From Candidatus Yaniella excrementigallinarum (GTDB taxonomy: Bacteria; Actinomycetota; Actinomycetes; Actinomycetales; Micrococcaceae), in the NCBI GenBank assembly GCA_019113675.1, contig DXHA01000099.1, positions 1-56,445 of the forward strand: a stretch of 56,445 bases of DNA. The letters are read 5' to 3'. Made by a program: the position numbers and the translations under genes. Shown here piece by piece: positions 16,201 to 25,125 of the stretch (positions are counted from its first letter, which is position 1; each line of letters begins with the position of its first letter). The notes beneath the pieces were generated by a model. That model had not been told where the DNA came from. It worked only from the letters and a program-made list of their open reading frames with translations, and ran no database searches.

Positions 16201-17400
16201 TTAGCTGTTCAAAGTCTTAGGGTGTTTAGCGTGTCGGCCGTGGCTAAACCAGTACACCAGCGCTGCCAGAATAACGATCGCAGTGCCAGCGAAATACAGC
16301 CCAGAATATCCGGCCAGCGGGATCATGAACCCCAACGCTACCGGGCCGATGGCGATACCGGTATCCAAGGCTAGATAATGCGTTGAGGTGGCAATTGGAA
16401 TGCGACGGATGGTCGTGCGATTGATCCCGACAGCCTGCAAGCTAGGCACCACCGCACCATAACCAATACCACTAAGGAGTGCGGCCAAGAGGATCAGCCA
16501 CAGGTTATTGGCCAGGGCCAGTGTTGTCAGACCCAAGGCCATAAACATTAGAGCTGCGGGAATAACAGAGTTATCGCCGCGGCGGTCATGCAACCGTCCG
16601 GCAAGTAGCCGTATCGCCGTCATGGCAATAGCGAAGATGAAAAAGAACAGTGACGCCGCATTGGCCATGCCGCGGCTCAAAAGATCGGCTGGCAGAAACG
16701 TCATCACCAGTGAGTAGCCGATGGCGGTAATGAAGGCAACGGTAGCCGGAGGTAGGGCTCTGAAATCTATGAGATCGGAACCGCGGATGCGCAATCTGTT
16801 GGCGTAGTCTTCCGGGGAGACTTCGTGTTCTTGGATGTGCATCGGCAGGACGGCCAATAAGCCGATACCTGCACAAATGGCGGTGAAGCCAAAGACCCAG
16901 TCGGTGGAGGCGCGTTGGCTCAGTTCAACGGCTGCTAACGGGCCGATAGCGGTTCCTAGTGTGGCAGCTAATGAAAAATACCCGAGGCCTTCACTGCGAC
17001 GCTGCACGGGAATGAGGTCTAACACCGTAGCGGTGACGGTGGTTGAGATGATTCCAAACGCGGCACCCTGGAGCACTCGGATAACAATGAGCAAACTGAA
17101 CACATCGGTGAGGGGATACAGCAGTGAACAAGCCACAAAGATGGCCAGGTTGGTTACCAGGGTGCGTTTGCGTCCCAGAATATCCAGATACTTGCCGATA
17201 AATAAGCGCACCACTCCGGCGCCCACCACAAAAGAACTCGAAGCAAAACCCGCAGCGGTATCACCGACACCAAATCGTTGCATGGCATAGACGGCCATAA
17301 ACGCCATCAGTGAGATGAACACGATGTAGGAGCCTAGCAGGGCGATAAATGCTAAAACATAGTCCCGTGTCCACAGCCGCTGGGCGGTTGGTCGTCCCAT
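16201..17400 (-). CDS. MFS transporter
   Basis: A 399-residue, 12-helix major facilitator. The loop between helices 2 and 3 reads GKYLDILGRKRTLV, the usual Gly-x-x-x-Asp-x-x-Gly-Arg-Lys-Arg motif, and the repeat appears in the second half (GRLHDRRGDNSV). Substrate is not readable; drug or sugar efflux permeases are closest in style. Its ATG is eight bases from the stop of the upstream CitE-like gene on the same strand, so the two probably form an operon and the transporter may handle a substrate or product of that enzyme. Confidence 0.85.
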   Translation of the reverse strand: MGRPTAQRLWTRDYVLAFIALLGSYIVFISLMAFMAVYAMQRFGVGDTAAGFASSSFVVGAGVVRLFIGKYLDILGRKRTLVTNLAIFVACSLLYPLTDVFSLLIVIRVLQGAAFGIISTTVTATVLDLIPVQRRSEGLGYFSLAATLGTAIGPLAAVELSQRASTDWVFGFTAICAGIGLLAVLPMHIQEHEVSPEDYANRLRIRGSDLIDFRALPPATVAFITAIGYSLVMTFLPADLLSRGMANAASLFFFIFAIAMTAIRLLAGRLHDRRGDNSVIPAALMFMALGLTTLALANNLWLILLAALLSGIGYGAVVPSLQAVGINRTTIRRIPIATSTHYLALDTGIAIGPVALGFMIPLAGYSGLYFAGTAIVILAALVYWFSHGRHAKHPKTLNS

Positions 17401-17408
17401 GCATTGAC

Positions 17409-18362
17409 CTAGTAATGGTACGTATCGGTGGGTGCTGACGCGTAGTTATCCGAGGTGGCCGGCCGGCACCATTGGATGCCCAGGGCTTCAGCCAGCTCAA
17501 TGATCCCATTGGAGCGGGCTAAGCGTGGTAAATCGGAGCCGTTGCGAATCTGTCCGCCGTCGTTTTCATATTCTTCAAGAAAATCATGGGCCCAAGTGAG
17601 CTCATCCTGCGATGGGCTCAAGCCCTCGTTGATGGTGGCGGTTTGTTCAGGCAGCAGGCACAGTTTGCCGGAAAACCCGAACTCGGCGGCCACCGAGGCC
17701 CCCTCGATTAGCACCTTTCCTGAGGTGCCCTGGGTTGGTCCATCAATGGGGGACGGCAGCATTGCGGCTTTGGAAGCAATGGTGAATTGGCTACGCGCAT
17801 AGGCCAGGGCCATCGGTGAGTTGCCAAAACCGGTATCGCGGCGGAAGTCGCCGATACCGAAGGCCAAACGGAACGTGCCCCGGGCTGCTGCGATGGAGTT
17901 GATGCGTTGTAGGCCCCGAGCGGTCTCGACCAGTGCAATAATTGGTACGCCGGGCAGGCGGGCCGCGGTTTCGTTGACGTGGTCGGTGGATTCGGTCATG
18001 GCCAGCATGACACCCAGCAGGCCGCCGTTGTGGTGCGGGCCATCGAGTTCGTGGGTAATGTATTTGGCCAGTTCGGTGACGTCTTTTTCCCACCATGGGC
18101 TCCCGTAGCCGTTAATGCGAACCCAACCGGTGTGTCCCGAGGCGAACCAGTCAATAACATTTTTGCGGGCGAAGTCTTTATCTTTTGGTGCCACAGCGTC
18201 TTCGACGTCATAGAGCACAACATCGGCGGCGGAATCTACCGCGGCGGAATAACGACCTGGTTGGGCAGCGTTGACTAATAACCACGTGCGGGCAAGATCG
18301 GCTTGGACCTTCTGGCCCGGTGATGGCGTGACGTGGGTAGTCATGATGGAACTGTTGGGCAC
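17409..18362 (-). CDS. HpcH/HpaI aldolase / citrate lyase beta-like (CitE-like) enzyme
   Basis: A 317-residue TIM-barrel lyase. RTWLLVNAAQ near residue 26, DVVLYDVEDAV (acidic residues for the divalent metal) and ALVETARGL (metal-binding Glu) are the family marks. Members cleave or form C-C bonds with acyl-CoA or oxo-acid substrates such as malyl- or citramalyl-CoA. GTG at 18362 is chosen because AAGGAG lies five bases before it; the internal ATG six codons on has no such site. It precedes the MFS gene by eight bases. Exact substrate unknown. Confidence 0.8.
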   Translation of the reverse strand: MPNSSIMTTHVTPSPGQKVQADLARTWLLVNAAQPGRYSAAVDSAADVVLYDVEDAVAPKDKDFARKNVIDWFASGHTGWVRINGYGSPWWEKDVTELAKYITHELDGPHHNGGLLGVMLAMTESTDHVNETAARLPGVPIIALVETARGLQRINSIAAARGTFRLAFGIGDFRRDTGFGNSPMALAYARSQFTIASKAAMLPSPIDGPTQGTSGKVLIEGASVAAEFGFSGKLCLLPEQTATINEGLSPSQDELTWAHDFLEEYENDGGQIRNGSDLPRLARSNGIIELAEALGIQWCRPATSDNYASAPTDTYHY

Positions 18363-18628
18363 CAGATCTCCTTATCGCATTGCACACTAAATGACGGGCA
18401 ATACGCAGTGTGTGGTAATAGTTTCAAGAAATAAAACAGTGGTTGCTGACGTTAAGATTACCTGGGCGCTTTGCCCATGCCAACGAATCAAGCTGCTGGG
18501 GCAGCGTGTGTGACAAAAGATACCAAGTATCCCAGGGCATAACCAGTCAGCTCGCTTTATCTAACAGGACCGTGAAGCGTAAAATTAACAATTATAGGCC
18601 CTAGATAGTGCTACCTAAGGAGGTACTT

Positions 18629-19450
18629 TTGGCCATCCAAAATCATCCCGGATTGTCATTATCAGACTTCCAGATACCACAAGACTTTGAACAAGATGAC
18701 CGCCCGGTGGTTGCGGTGGTATTTGCCTTGTGGGCACCGAATCTTAGCAACTGGGCCGGCCAATCAAACCATGATCTTGCACAACAGGCTCTAGCCACTA
18801 TTCGGGAATTAGGTGGCCGACCAGTGGTGGTCGATAGTTCATCGTCTGCCCAGCAAGCTACCGGCACTTCTTGGCAGGACGAGGTAGATGCATTTGTCTT
18901 CCTCGGCGGGGCTGACGTGCATCCTGGCTTCTATACATCAGGCGACCCAAGTCAACCGTTACCAGGCTTAGACGCTAATGCTGATAAATTCTGCTTGGAC
19001 TCAATACGGCGCGCCGTGGATGAGGACCGTCCTGTACTGGGGATCTGCCGCGGCTCTCAGCTAATTAATGTAGCCCAAGGCGGTACGTTGGTGCAGCACA
19101 TCGAAGGTCACCGCAAAGATATTGGCAACGGTGATATGGACTTTATTGATGAAAAAGTCGAGCTGGTGGGCTCCACAAAGGTCGCTGCGCTCTTGGAACG
19201 GGACACAATGGATGTTCGTAGCTCCCATCACCAGACAATCGATCGAACCGGCCACGGGCTGATGGTCGCTGCATATGCGCATGACAATAGCATCGAAGCT
19301 ATAGAACATCGCGATAAGAGCTGGGTCGTGGGACTCCAATGGCATCCAGAAGAAGCTTCAGCCAATGCAAGCCATCGGCGACTGCTGTTCCAGGCTGTGA
19401 TTCGCCATGCCCAGCAACAGAAAGACGAGGCACTCGTTTTGCAGCAGTAG
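18629..19450 (+). CDS. Class I glutamine amidotransferase, gamma-glutamyl-GABA hydrolase-like (peptidase C26)
   Basis: A 273-residue enzyme with the nucleophile elbow GICRGSQ (Cys) and the catalytic His-Glu pair in QWHPEEA, as in PuuD-type gamma-glutamyl-gamma-aminobutyrate hydrolases. It would hydrolyse a gamma-glutamyl amide in the cytosol. I choose TTG 18629: a perfect AAGGAGG lies five bases before it, whereas an upstream GTG at 18608 would place that site inside the coding sequence. No polyamine genes are adjacent. A strong hairpin terminator follows at 19551. Confidence 0.85.
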   Translation: MAIQNHPGLSLSDFQIPQDFEQDDRPVVAVVFALWAPNLSNWAGQSNHDLAQQALATIRELGGRPVVVDSSSSAQQATGTSWQDEVDAFVFLGGADVHPGFYTSGDPSQPLPGLDANADKFCLDSIRRAVDEDRPVLGICRGSQLINVAQGGTLVQHIEGHRKDIGNGDMDFIDEKVELVGSTKVAALLERDTMDVRSSHHQTIDRTGHGLMVAAYAHDNSIEAIEHRDKSWVVGLQWHPEEASANASHRRLLFQAVIRHAQQQKDEALVLQQ

Positions 19451-19550
19451 CCTTCTAAGAATCGGTTTCACTAGGAGTTTCGCCCCGGGTCGATTGGGTC
19501 TTGACGATTACCTAGTGGATGGCTGAAGCTAAGACAGTGAGTGTTAAAAG

Positions 19551-19591
19551 CCTGTGGGGCTGATGGTTTTTTCAACCATCAGCCCCACAGG
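19551..19591. terminator. Bidirectional hairpin terminator between the amidotransferase and tetR genes
   Basis: A perfect 18-base stem (CCTGTGGGGCTGATGGTT at 19551-19568 with its complement at 19574-19591) and a five-base loop. CTTTTAA follows on the minus strand, so it suits the TetR gene best, but it lies between convergent genes and can serve both. Confidence 0.9.
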
Positions 19592-19608
19592 TGATTAAAC
19601 CTATTTCG

Positions 19609-20220
19609 TCAGTCTCGCAGTATGCCGTGAAAGACTAGACCGGCTAGTGTGCGACCGGTTTCTTTGGCATTGATTGATTTTTCCGGTTGATACCAGTCGG
19701 CCACCGAATTGATCGTGCCAAACACCAGTCGTGCCATGGTTTGTGGGTCCACGGTATCGCGCACGGATTCCTCAGCCTGGGCTGCGGCAATCAGGCTTGC
19801 TAACCGGTTGGTCAGATTGCGTCGTCGTGCCAGTGCATCTGTTTCGACCTTGGAGTTGCCTCGAAGTCGCAACAGCAGGGTCACCGAAGGTTGTTTTTCA
19901 ATCAAGATCTCGACGGCACCGATGATCAGCGCTTCAATTTTGCTGGTGGCCGGCCCCTCGGTAGTCTCCGCCTGTTCCATAACCGATTCAAGGCCACCTA
20001 GAGCTTCGGTGAGTGCGCTCTGCAGGATTTCTTCTTTGGTCTTGACGTGATGGTAAATGGCTGATTTAGATATTCCCAGCTCGGTGGCCAGCATACCCAT
20101 GCTTGTTGCATCATAGCCATGGCGGTTAAATACCTTGACACACAGATCAACCAGCGTTTGGCGATCATATCCCGGCCGGCCGCGTTTGGCCGCGGGCTCC
20201 TGTGTAGGGGTGGTGGTCAT
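19609..20220 (-). CDS. paaR: TetR-family regulator, probable PaaR of the phenylacetate genes
   Basis: A 203-residue regulator. The N-terminal helix-turn-helix (DRQTLVDLCVKVFNRHGYDA, then ELGISKSAIYHHVKTKEEIL, residues ~20-70) is classic TetR; the rest is the helical ligand domain. It lies directly downstream of paaK on the same strand. TetR-type PaaR repressors of actinobacteria and Thermus are released by phenylacetyl-CoA, and matching palindromes occur at the paaA and paaZ promoters here. Assignment as PaaR is therefore by position and operator pattern; the symbol is an inference. Confidence 0.8.
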   Translation of the reverse strand: MTTTPTQEPAAKRGRPGYDRQTLVDLCVKVFNRHGYDATSMGMLATELGISKSAIYHHVKTKEEILQSALTEALGGLESVMEQAETTEGPATSKIEALIIGAVEILIEKQPSVTLLLRLRGNSKVETDALARRRNLTNRLASLIAAAQAEESVRDTVDPQTMARLVFGTINSVADWYQPEKSINAKETGRTLAGLVFHGILRD

Positions 20221-20348
20221 GTCGGCTCCTCAATCAAAACGCGTGAAGTTTCCACATGCGCAATAGGTTCTCAGTATAGATGGCGTTAATATCCCGGGGT
20301 ACCTTTTGGTGGCCCTTCTCCGCGGTTGGCTGAGGTTTGTACTTCTAG

Positions 20349-21716
20349 TTAATCATTCAGTTCGCGCAGGTCATAAATCCGGCGCAGTTTTCCTGAAGAA
20401 CGTGCCAGTGTATTTGGCTCAGCGATTTCGATCTTGCACGAGCACCCCACACGGGTCTTGATTTGGGCGATGAGTTCTTTACCGCCCAGTTCTGCTTCGG
20501 CAGCGGTGACCGTATCGCGACGTTCGATTTTGATGGTTAACTCGTCCATGCGATTTGGTCGGGTGATCTCTAGTGCGAAGTGTGGCGACAAAGTGTCGAT
20601 CTCCAGGGCGATCTCTTCGATCTGGGTCGGGAAAATGTTCACGCCGCGCAGGATGATTATGTCATCGGAACGCCCGGTAATGCGGTTCATACGACGGTGG
20701 CCCGGCCGTGCGGTACCCGGTTTCAGACTGGTTAAGTCGTGAGTGCGGAAGCGGATGATCGGCAGTGCTTCTCGGGTGAGCGTGGTGAAAACCAATTCGC
20801 CTTCTTCCCGGTCACCCAGTACCTTGCCGTTGAATGGATCAATGATTTCCGGGCGAAAGTGGTCTTCCCAAATGTGACAGCCGTCTTGGGTTTCTACAGC
20901 TTCGCCAGCTACACCCGGACCCATCAGTTCGGACAGCCCGTAAATATCACAAGCCTTAAGGTCGTAGAGGTTTTCGATTTCTTGACGCATGCCTTCGGTC
21001 CAGGGTTCGGCACCAAGGATTGCGAATTTCAATGACGTTTCGCGTGGGTCGATGCCGACTTTGGTGAAACCATCGGCCAGGGCCAGTAGATAGGTGGGGG
21101 TACACATGATGACTTCTGGTTCGAAGTCGGTGATTATCTGTACTTGTTTATTGGTCTGGCCGCCGGACATTGGGATGACCGGGCAGCCGAGGCGTTCTGC
21201 ACCGTAATGGGCGCCTAGGCCGCCGGTGAATAAGCCGTAACCATACGCGTTGTGTACTTTATACCCGGGTTGGACACCGGAGGCACGCATGCAGCGGGCA
21301 ACCAGTGAGGCCCACATTTCGATATCGTTTTCAGTATAAGCAACGGTAGTTGGTTGCCCGGTGGTACCCGATGAGGCGTGAATGCGCCGGACCTGTTCCA
21401 TTGGCACAGCCAGGGCCTTAAATGGATATGCAGCCCGGAGGAATTCTTTATCGATGGTGGGGAAGAGTTCCAGGTCGTCTAAGGTTTTGAAATCGCTGGG
21501 GTGCACACCGTGGCCGTCGTAGAGCTCTTTATACGCGGGAACATTATTATAGGCGTGATGCAGAGTCCAGCGTAGCCGCTCAAACTGAAGTCTTTCGATC
21601 TCGTCTCGGCTGTACAGTTCTTCTGGATCCAGTTGGCTACGATCCGCTGGGGCAGCGGGTGGTGTCCATGGTTGTGGGATTTCAGCGGTGGAGGGTGCAA
21701 CACTTTGGCTAGTCAT
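20349..21716 (-). CDS. paaK: Phenylacetate-CoA ligase
   Basis: A 455-residue adenylate-forming ligase that activates phenylacetate with ATP and CoA, the first step of the pathway. The P-loop ASSGTTGQPT, the motif CDIYGLSELMGPG and the late GRSDDIIILRG are all typical of PaaK. The ATG at 21716 (MTSQSVAPS) has GAAGGA upstream. A frame running back to 22097 overlaps paaI and its extra sequence has no homology-like character, so I discard it. It follows paaI by 40 bases on the same strand. Confidence 0.95.
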   Translation of the reverse strand: MTSQSVAPSTAEIPQPWTPPAAPADRSQLDPEELYSRDEIERLQFERLRWTLHHAYNNVPAYKELYDGHGVHPSDFKTLDDLELFPTIDKEFLRAAYPFKALAVPMEQVRRIHASSGTTGQPTTVAYTENDIEMWASLVARCMRASGVQPGYKVHNAYGYGLFTGGLGAHYGAERLGCPVIPMSGGQTNKQVQIITDFEPEVIMCTPTYLLALADGFTKVGIDPRETSLKFAILGAEPWTEGMRQEIENLYDLKACDIYGLSELMGPGVAGEAVETQDGCHIWEDHFRPEIIDPFNGKVLGDREEGELVFTTLTREALPIIRFRTHDLTSLKPGTARPGHRRMNRITGRSDDIIILRGVNIFPTQIEEIALEIDTLSPHFALEITRPNRMDELTIKIERRDTVTAAEAELGGKELIAQIKTRVGCSCKIEIAEPNTLARSSGKLRRIYDLRELND

Positions 21717-21756
21717 GGCGGATCCTTCGGGAGAGTGTTTCGACAACAGTACGTAC

Positions 21757-22236
21757 TTAGTGTTTTGGGTTTGGAATGGTTCGGGAACGTCCTCGAAATT
21801 CTGCAACCAGTTGGTCTTGATCGTCGTAGATAGTGATGTCATAGATTCCGGAGCGGCCATATTTGGCTCGGCGGTTGCCAATTGCAGTGAGTTTGGTACC
21901 CAGAGTTGGTGATGACACGAAATTGACGTCGACACCTTGGGCAACGGTGATTGTCGAACCATCGCCGTCGGGGTTATTACAAGCCCACGCGAAAATCGTG
22001 TCGGCAAAGGCAAAAATGATGCCGCCGTGGGCAATTTCGAAGCCGTTGAGCATTTCGTCACGCAATTGCATGTGGCCTTTGGCATAGCCCTCGCCATATT
22101 CAGAAACCGTTAGCCCCAGCCATTCGGCGGTGCGATCATGACCAAGTCGCGGGTGATCGCTGGGCCCAAATACGCCTGTTTTGATCGTATTTATAACATC
22201 AGCTGACGCGCTGGAAGTCTTCAGCGTTTGTGACAT
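21757..22236 (-). CDS. paaI: Hydroxyphenylacetyl-CoA thioesterase
   Basis: A 159-residue single-hotdog thioesterase of the PaaI family. The catalytic-face motif NGFEIAHGGIIFAFADTIFA and FVSSPTLGTKLTA are characteristic. It rescues CoA from dead-end (hydroxy)phenylacetyl-CoA intermediates formed when the epoxidase pathway stalls. It heads the leftward paaI-paaK-tetR series and diverges from paaA across a 217-base region holding the operator at 22369-22390. Confidence 0.93.
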   Translation of the reverse strand: MSQTLKTSSASADVINTIKTGVFGPSDHPRLGHDRTAEWLGLTVSEYGEGYAKGHMQLRDEMLNGFEIAHGGIIFAFADTIFAWACNNPDGDGSTITVAQGVDVNFVSSPTLGTKLTAIGNRRAKYGRSGIYDITIYDDQDQLVAEFRGRSRTIPNPKH

Positions 22237-22344
22237 GGCGAATCTCCGATGGTGATCTATATAATTATCTACTGACCATTCATACGGTAATGCGAGAGTG
22301 TGATGCGCGTCAAATCATTTATTGGCAGAAACGGCATTTATGAG

Positions 22345-22373
22345 TTGCATGGCTCACGTAGATTGAATATACT
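22345..22373 (+). promoter_or_regulatory. paaA operon promoter
   Basis: TTGCAT (22345-22350) and TATACT (22368-22373) with a 17-base spacer form a good vegetative-type promoter reading into paaA. The -10 hexamer overlaps the left arm of the palindrome at 22369-22390, as expected for repression by promoter occlusion. Confidence 0.65.
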
Positions 22374-22390
22374 GAACGAACGTTCGGTAT
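22369..22390. promoter_or_regulatory. Probable PaaR operator at the paaI/paaA divergent region
   Basis: An interrupted palindrome: left arm ATACTGAACG, two-base centre AA, right arm CGTTCGGTAT (one mismatch in ten pairs). It shares the CTGAACGNNCGTTC core with the site in front of paaZ (33007-33022) and sits on the paaA -10. It also lies ~133 bases before paaI, so it could control both directions. Confidence 0.75.
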
Positions 22391-22453
22391 TTGCTCACCG
22401 GGGTAGAACAGTTTAATAATTAGCTCAAAACAATTCGTCGCGAGGTGTCTCTA

Positions 22454-23464
22454 ATGTCTACAACGTCAATACACTCCGATGTCGCAGTTGCTGATATCGA
22501 AGAAGAGCGGGCAGGTCAGGAGCGGTTCGATCAAATCATCGCTGAAGACTCTCGCATCGAACCACGTGACTGGATGCCTGAGGGTTACCGAAAAACCCTG
22601 GTCCGTCAGATTTCGCAGCATGCCCACTCGGAAATCATTGGCATGCAGCCAGAGGCCAACTGGATTACTCGGGCGCCATCGCTCAAGCGCAAAATGATTC
22701 TGATGGCTAAGGTGCAAGACGAAGCTGGCCACGGACTGTATCTCTACTCGGCAGCTGAGACTCTGGGGACCTCTCGTGAGGAAATGGTCCAGCAGTTGCT
22801 CTCCGGTAAAGCAAAATACTCCTCAATCTTTAACTATCCGGCCCGAAGCTGGGCCGACGTCGGCGCTATCGGCTGGCTCGTTGATGGTGCTGCTATTCAA
22901 AACCAGGTGCCACTATGCCGTGCTTCCTATGCTCCTTACGGGCGTGCCATGGTTCGGATTTGTAAAGAAGAATCCTTCCACCAGCGCCAGGGGTGGGAAA
23001 TCCTGTATGAACTGTCCAACGGCACACCAGAGCAAAAACAGATGGCCCAGGACGCCGTCAACCGGTTCTATGGTCCGGCCCTGCAAATGTTTGGCCCACC
23101 GGATGATAACTCACCAAACTCCCAGCAATCCATGGCCTGGAACATTAAACGTTTTTCAAACGACGAACTACGCCAGCGTTTCGTCGACATGATCGTGCCG
23201 CAGGCGCAAGCCCTAGGCCTAACCTTGCCAGACCCTGATCTGAAGTGGAACGAAGAACGTGGCCACTATGATTTTGGTGAACTGGACTGGGATGAATTCA
23301 TGTCGGTTATTAAAGGCAGAGGTCCATGCAGTGTGCAACGTATGCAGCACCGTCGTGCCGCCCATGATAACGGTGCCTGGGTGCGCGAAGCAGCAGCAGC
23401 CTACGCCGAAAAACAAGCACGTCGTCAGCAAGATGCTGCTGATGCACACCTGATTGGAGCCTAA
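22454..23464 (+). CDS. paaA: 1,2-Phenylacetyl-CoA epoxidase, catalytic subunit PaaA
   Basis: A 336-residue bacterial multicomponent monooxygenase subunit. Two ExxH di-iron motifs are visible: EAGH at residues 90-93 ([20 protein letters not shown]) and ESFH at 173-176 ([11 protein letters not shown]). With PaaBCE it inserts one oxygen atom into the ring of phenylacetyl-CoA. I use ATG 22454; an in-frame GTG three codons upstream overlaps the GAGGTG ribosome site. paaB follows four bases after the stop. Confidence 0.97.
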   Translation: MSTTSIHSDVAVADIEEERAGQERFDQIIAEDSRIEPRDWMPEGYRKTLVRQISQHAHSEIIGMQPEANWITRAPSLKRKMILMAKVQDEAGHGLYLYSAAETLGTSREEMVQQLLSGKAKYSSIFNYPARSWADVGAIGWLVDGAAIQNQVPLCRASYAPYGRAMVRICKEESFHQRQGWEILYELSNGTPEQKQMAQDAVNRFYGPALQMFGPPDDNSPNSQQSMAWNIKRFSNDELRQRFVDMIVPQAQALGLTLPDPDLKWNEERGHYDFGELDWDEFMSVIKGRGPCSVQRMQHRRAAHDNGAWVREAAAAYAEKQARRQQDAADAHLIGA

Positions 23465-23468
23465 CGAC

Positions 23469-23768
23469 ATGTCCCAAGAAAACCTCAATGCCGCATGGCC
23501 ACTGTGGGAAGTTTTCGTCCGGTCTTCCCGCGGACTATCTCACGTACACGCCGGTTCACTGCACGCCCCGGATGCCACCATGGCCCTGCGCAATGCCCGC
23601 GACCTCTACACCCGGCGCAACGAAGGCACCTCCGTATGGGTGGTACCTTCAGAATCCATTGCCAGTTCGGATCCTGACTCCAAGGGCGGGTTCTTCGAAT
23701 CGCCACAGGGCAAGAGCTTCCGGCATGCGACCTACTACACCAAATCTGAAGGAGTGAAGCACCTATGA
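23469..23768 (+). CDS. paaB: 1,2-Phenylacetyl-CoA epoxidase subunit PaaB
   Basis: A 99-residue small subunit that bridges PaaA-PaaC heterodimers in the epoxidase complex. WPLWEVFVRSSRGLSHVHAG near the start and ARDLYTRRNEGTSVWVVP in the middle are family hallmarks. ATG 23469 lies four bases past the paaA stop. Its TGA overlaps the paaC ATG (ATGA), so translation is coupled. Confidence 0.96.
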   Translation: MSQENLNAAWPLWEVFVRSSRGLSHVHAGSLHAPDATMALRNARDLYTRRNEGTSVWVVPSESIASSDPDSKGGFFESPQGKSFRHATYYTKSEGVKHL

Positions 23769-24598
23769 GTTTTGCAGCAGGTGACTCCGCGACCAAGCAG
23801 TCGGCCGGTAATGCCATCACTCCCGAAGACATCATTGCAGCCGGGAAAAAAGCTCCCGAAGATGTCGCCACCTACGCGTTGTATCTTGGCGACGACGCAC
23901 TGATGCTCGCCCAGCGTCTTGGCCACTGGATTTCCCGTGCCCCAGAAATGGAAGAAGATGTCGCACTGGCCAATATCGCCCAGGACCAATTGGGCCATGC
24001 ACGCTTTTTGCTCTCCTACGCTGGTTCGGCCTGGGATAAAACCGAAGACGACCTGGCCTACTTCCGTGATGAGGACGAGTTTTATTCCACCCGCATCGTG
24101 GAACAGGAAAACGGTGATTTCGCACAGACTATTGCACGCCAGTTGATCTTTGCGATCTACCAGTACGAACTATTTACCCGCCTGATGGACTCAGCGGATG
24201 AGACTCTGGCCTCCGTTGCCGCTAAAGCAGTCAAAGAAGTCACCTACCACCTGGATCATGCGGCGCAATGGACCTTGCGTCTAGGCGATGGCACCGAAGA
24301 ATCCCACCGGCGCATGCAGGCCGGGCTGTACTACATGTGGCCATACGTCGATGAGCTATTCAACGACGACGACCTACTGCGCGACCTGGCTGACCGCGGC
24401 ATCGCCGTGCTGCCATCGACGCTGCGCGAATCCTTTGACCGCCGCATTGAGCCCATCATCGAACAAGCAACCCTAACCCAGCCCGATGTACCAGGTGCAT
24501 GGGGCGGCGATCGGTCGGGCAACTTCTCCGAACAACGGGGACATATCCTTACGGAAATGCAGGTGCTTGCCCGGCAATTCCCAGGAGTGACGTGGTGA
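23765..24598 (+). CDS. paaC: 1,2-Phenylacetyl-CoA epoxidase subunit PaaC
   Basis: A 277-residue ferritin-like structural subunit that pairs with PaaA. YALYLGDDALMLAQRLGHW, ANIAQDQLGHARFLL and KAVKEVTYHLDHAAQWTLRLGDG match the fold. GAAGGAGTG lies upstream inside paaB. Its TGA shares one base with the paaD ATG (TGATG). Confidence 0.95.
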   Translation: MSFAAGDSATKQSAGNAITPEDIIAAGKKAPEDVATYALYLGDDALMLAQRLGHWISRAPEMEEDVALANIAQDQLGHARFLLSYAGSAWDKTEDDLAYFRDEDEFYSTRIVEQENGDFAQTIARQLIFAIYQYELFTRLMDSADETLASVAAKAVKEVTYHLDHAAQWTLRLGDGTEESHRRMQAGLYYMWPYVDELFNDDDLLRDLADRGIAVLPSTLRESFDRRIEPIIEQATLTQPDVPGAWGGDRSGNFSEQRGHILTEMQVLARQFPGVTW

Positions 24599-25113
24599 TG
24601 ACAACCTCGCTAGCCCTTCGTCCCAACGACCATCAAGCCGCAGAACTGTGGGATGTGGTGAAAACCGTTCCAGACCCAGAAGTTCCCGTGCTGACTATTG
24701 AAGACCTCGGCATTCTGCGAGGCGTCGAAATGGTCGACGGGACAGCGGTTGTAACCATCACACCCACCTATTCTGGTTGTCCAGCCATGGATACCATCAC
24801 GGCCGATGTAACCAACGCGTTAGCCGCGGCGGGCTACAACGACGCCAAAGTCGATCTTGTGCTCACACCGGCCTGGACCACCGATTGGATGTCGGATGAA
24901 GGTAAACGCAAGCTGGAAGAATACGGCATCGCACCGCCAACCGGAAAATCAGCGGTAAACGACGGCCCCATCATGATCCCCATGGCCGTCAAATGCCCCC
25001 AGTGCCATTCATTAAATACACGTGAAGTGACCCGATTCGGTTCCACCGCATGCAAAGCGCTCTACACCTGTAACGACTGCCTGGAACCTTTCGACTACTT
25101 TAAAGTCCACTAA
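24598..25113 (+). CDS. paaD: Phenylacetate epoxidase assembly protein PaaD
   Basis: A 171-residue protein: an N-terminal MIP18/DUF59 domain (VPDPEVPVLTIEDLGILRGV) and a C-terminal zinc-ribbon-like module with CPQCHS and TCNDC. It is thought to help mature iron or Fe-S centres of the epoxidase system. The start at ATG 24598 overlaps the paaC stop by one base; GTG codons just upstream are alternatives. Any longer start would lie inside paaC. Confidence 0.94.
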   Translation: MTTSLALRPNDHQAAELWDVVKTVPDPEVPVLTIEDLGILRGVEMVDGTAVVTITPTYSGCPAMDTITADVTNALAAAGYNDAKVDLVLTPAWTTDWMSDEGKRKLEEYGIAPPTGKSAVNDGPIMIPMAVKCPQCHSLNTREVTRFGSTACKALYTCNDCLEPFDYFKVH

Positions 25114-25125
25114 GGAACTCGCACC

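Noticed and set aside
16835..17290. 151-codon frame antisense to the MFS gene
   Set aside because: No family resemblance and lies inside a convincing transporter gene.
21717..22097. N-terminal extension of paaK
   Set aside because: Would overlap paaI almost entirely; its sequence is an antisense shadow of paaI, and ATG 21716 has a good ribosome site.
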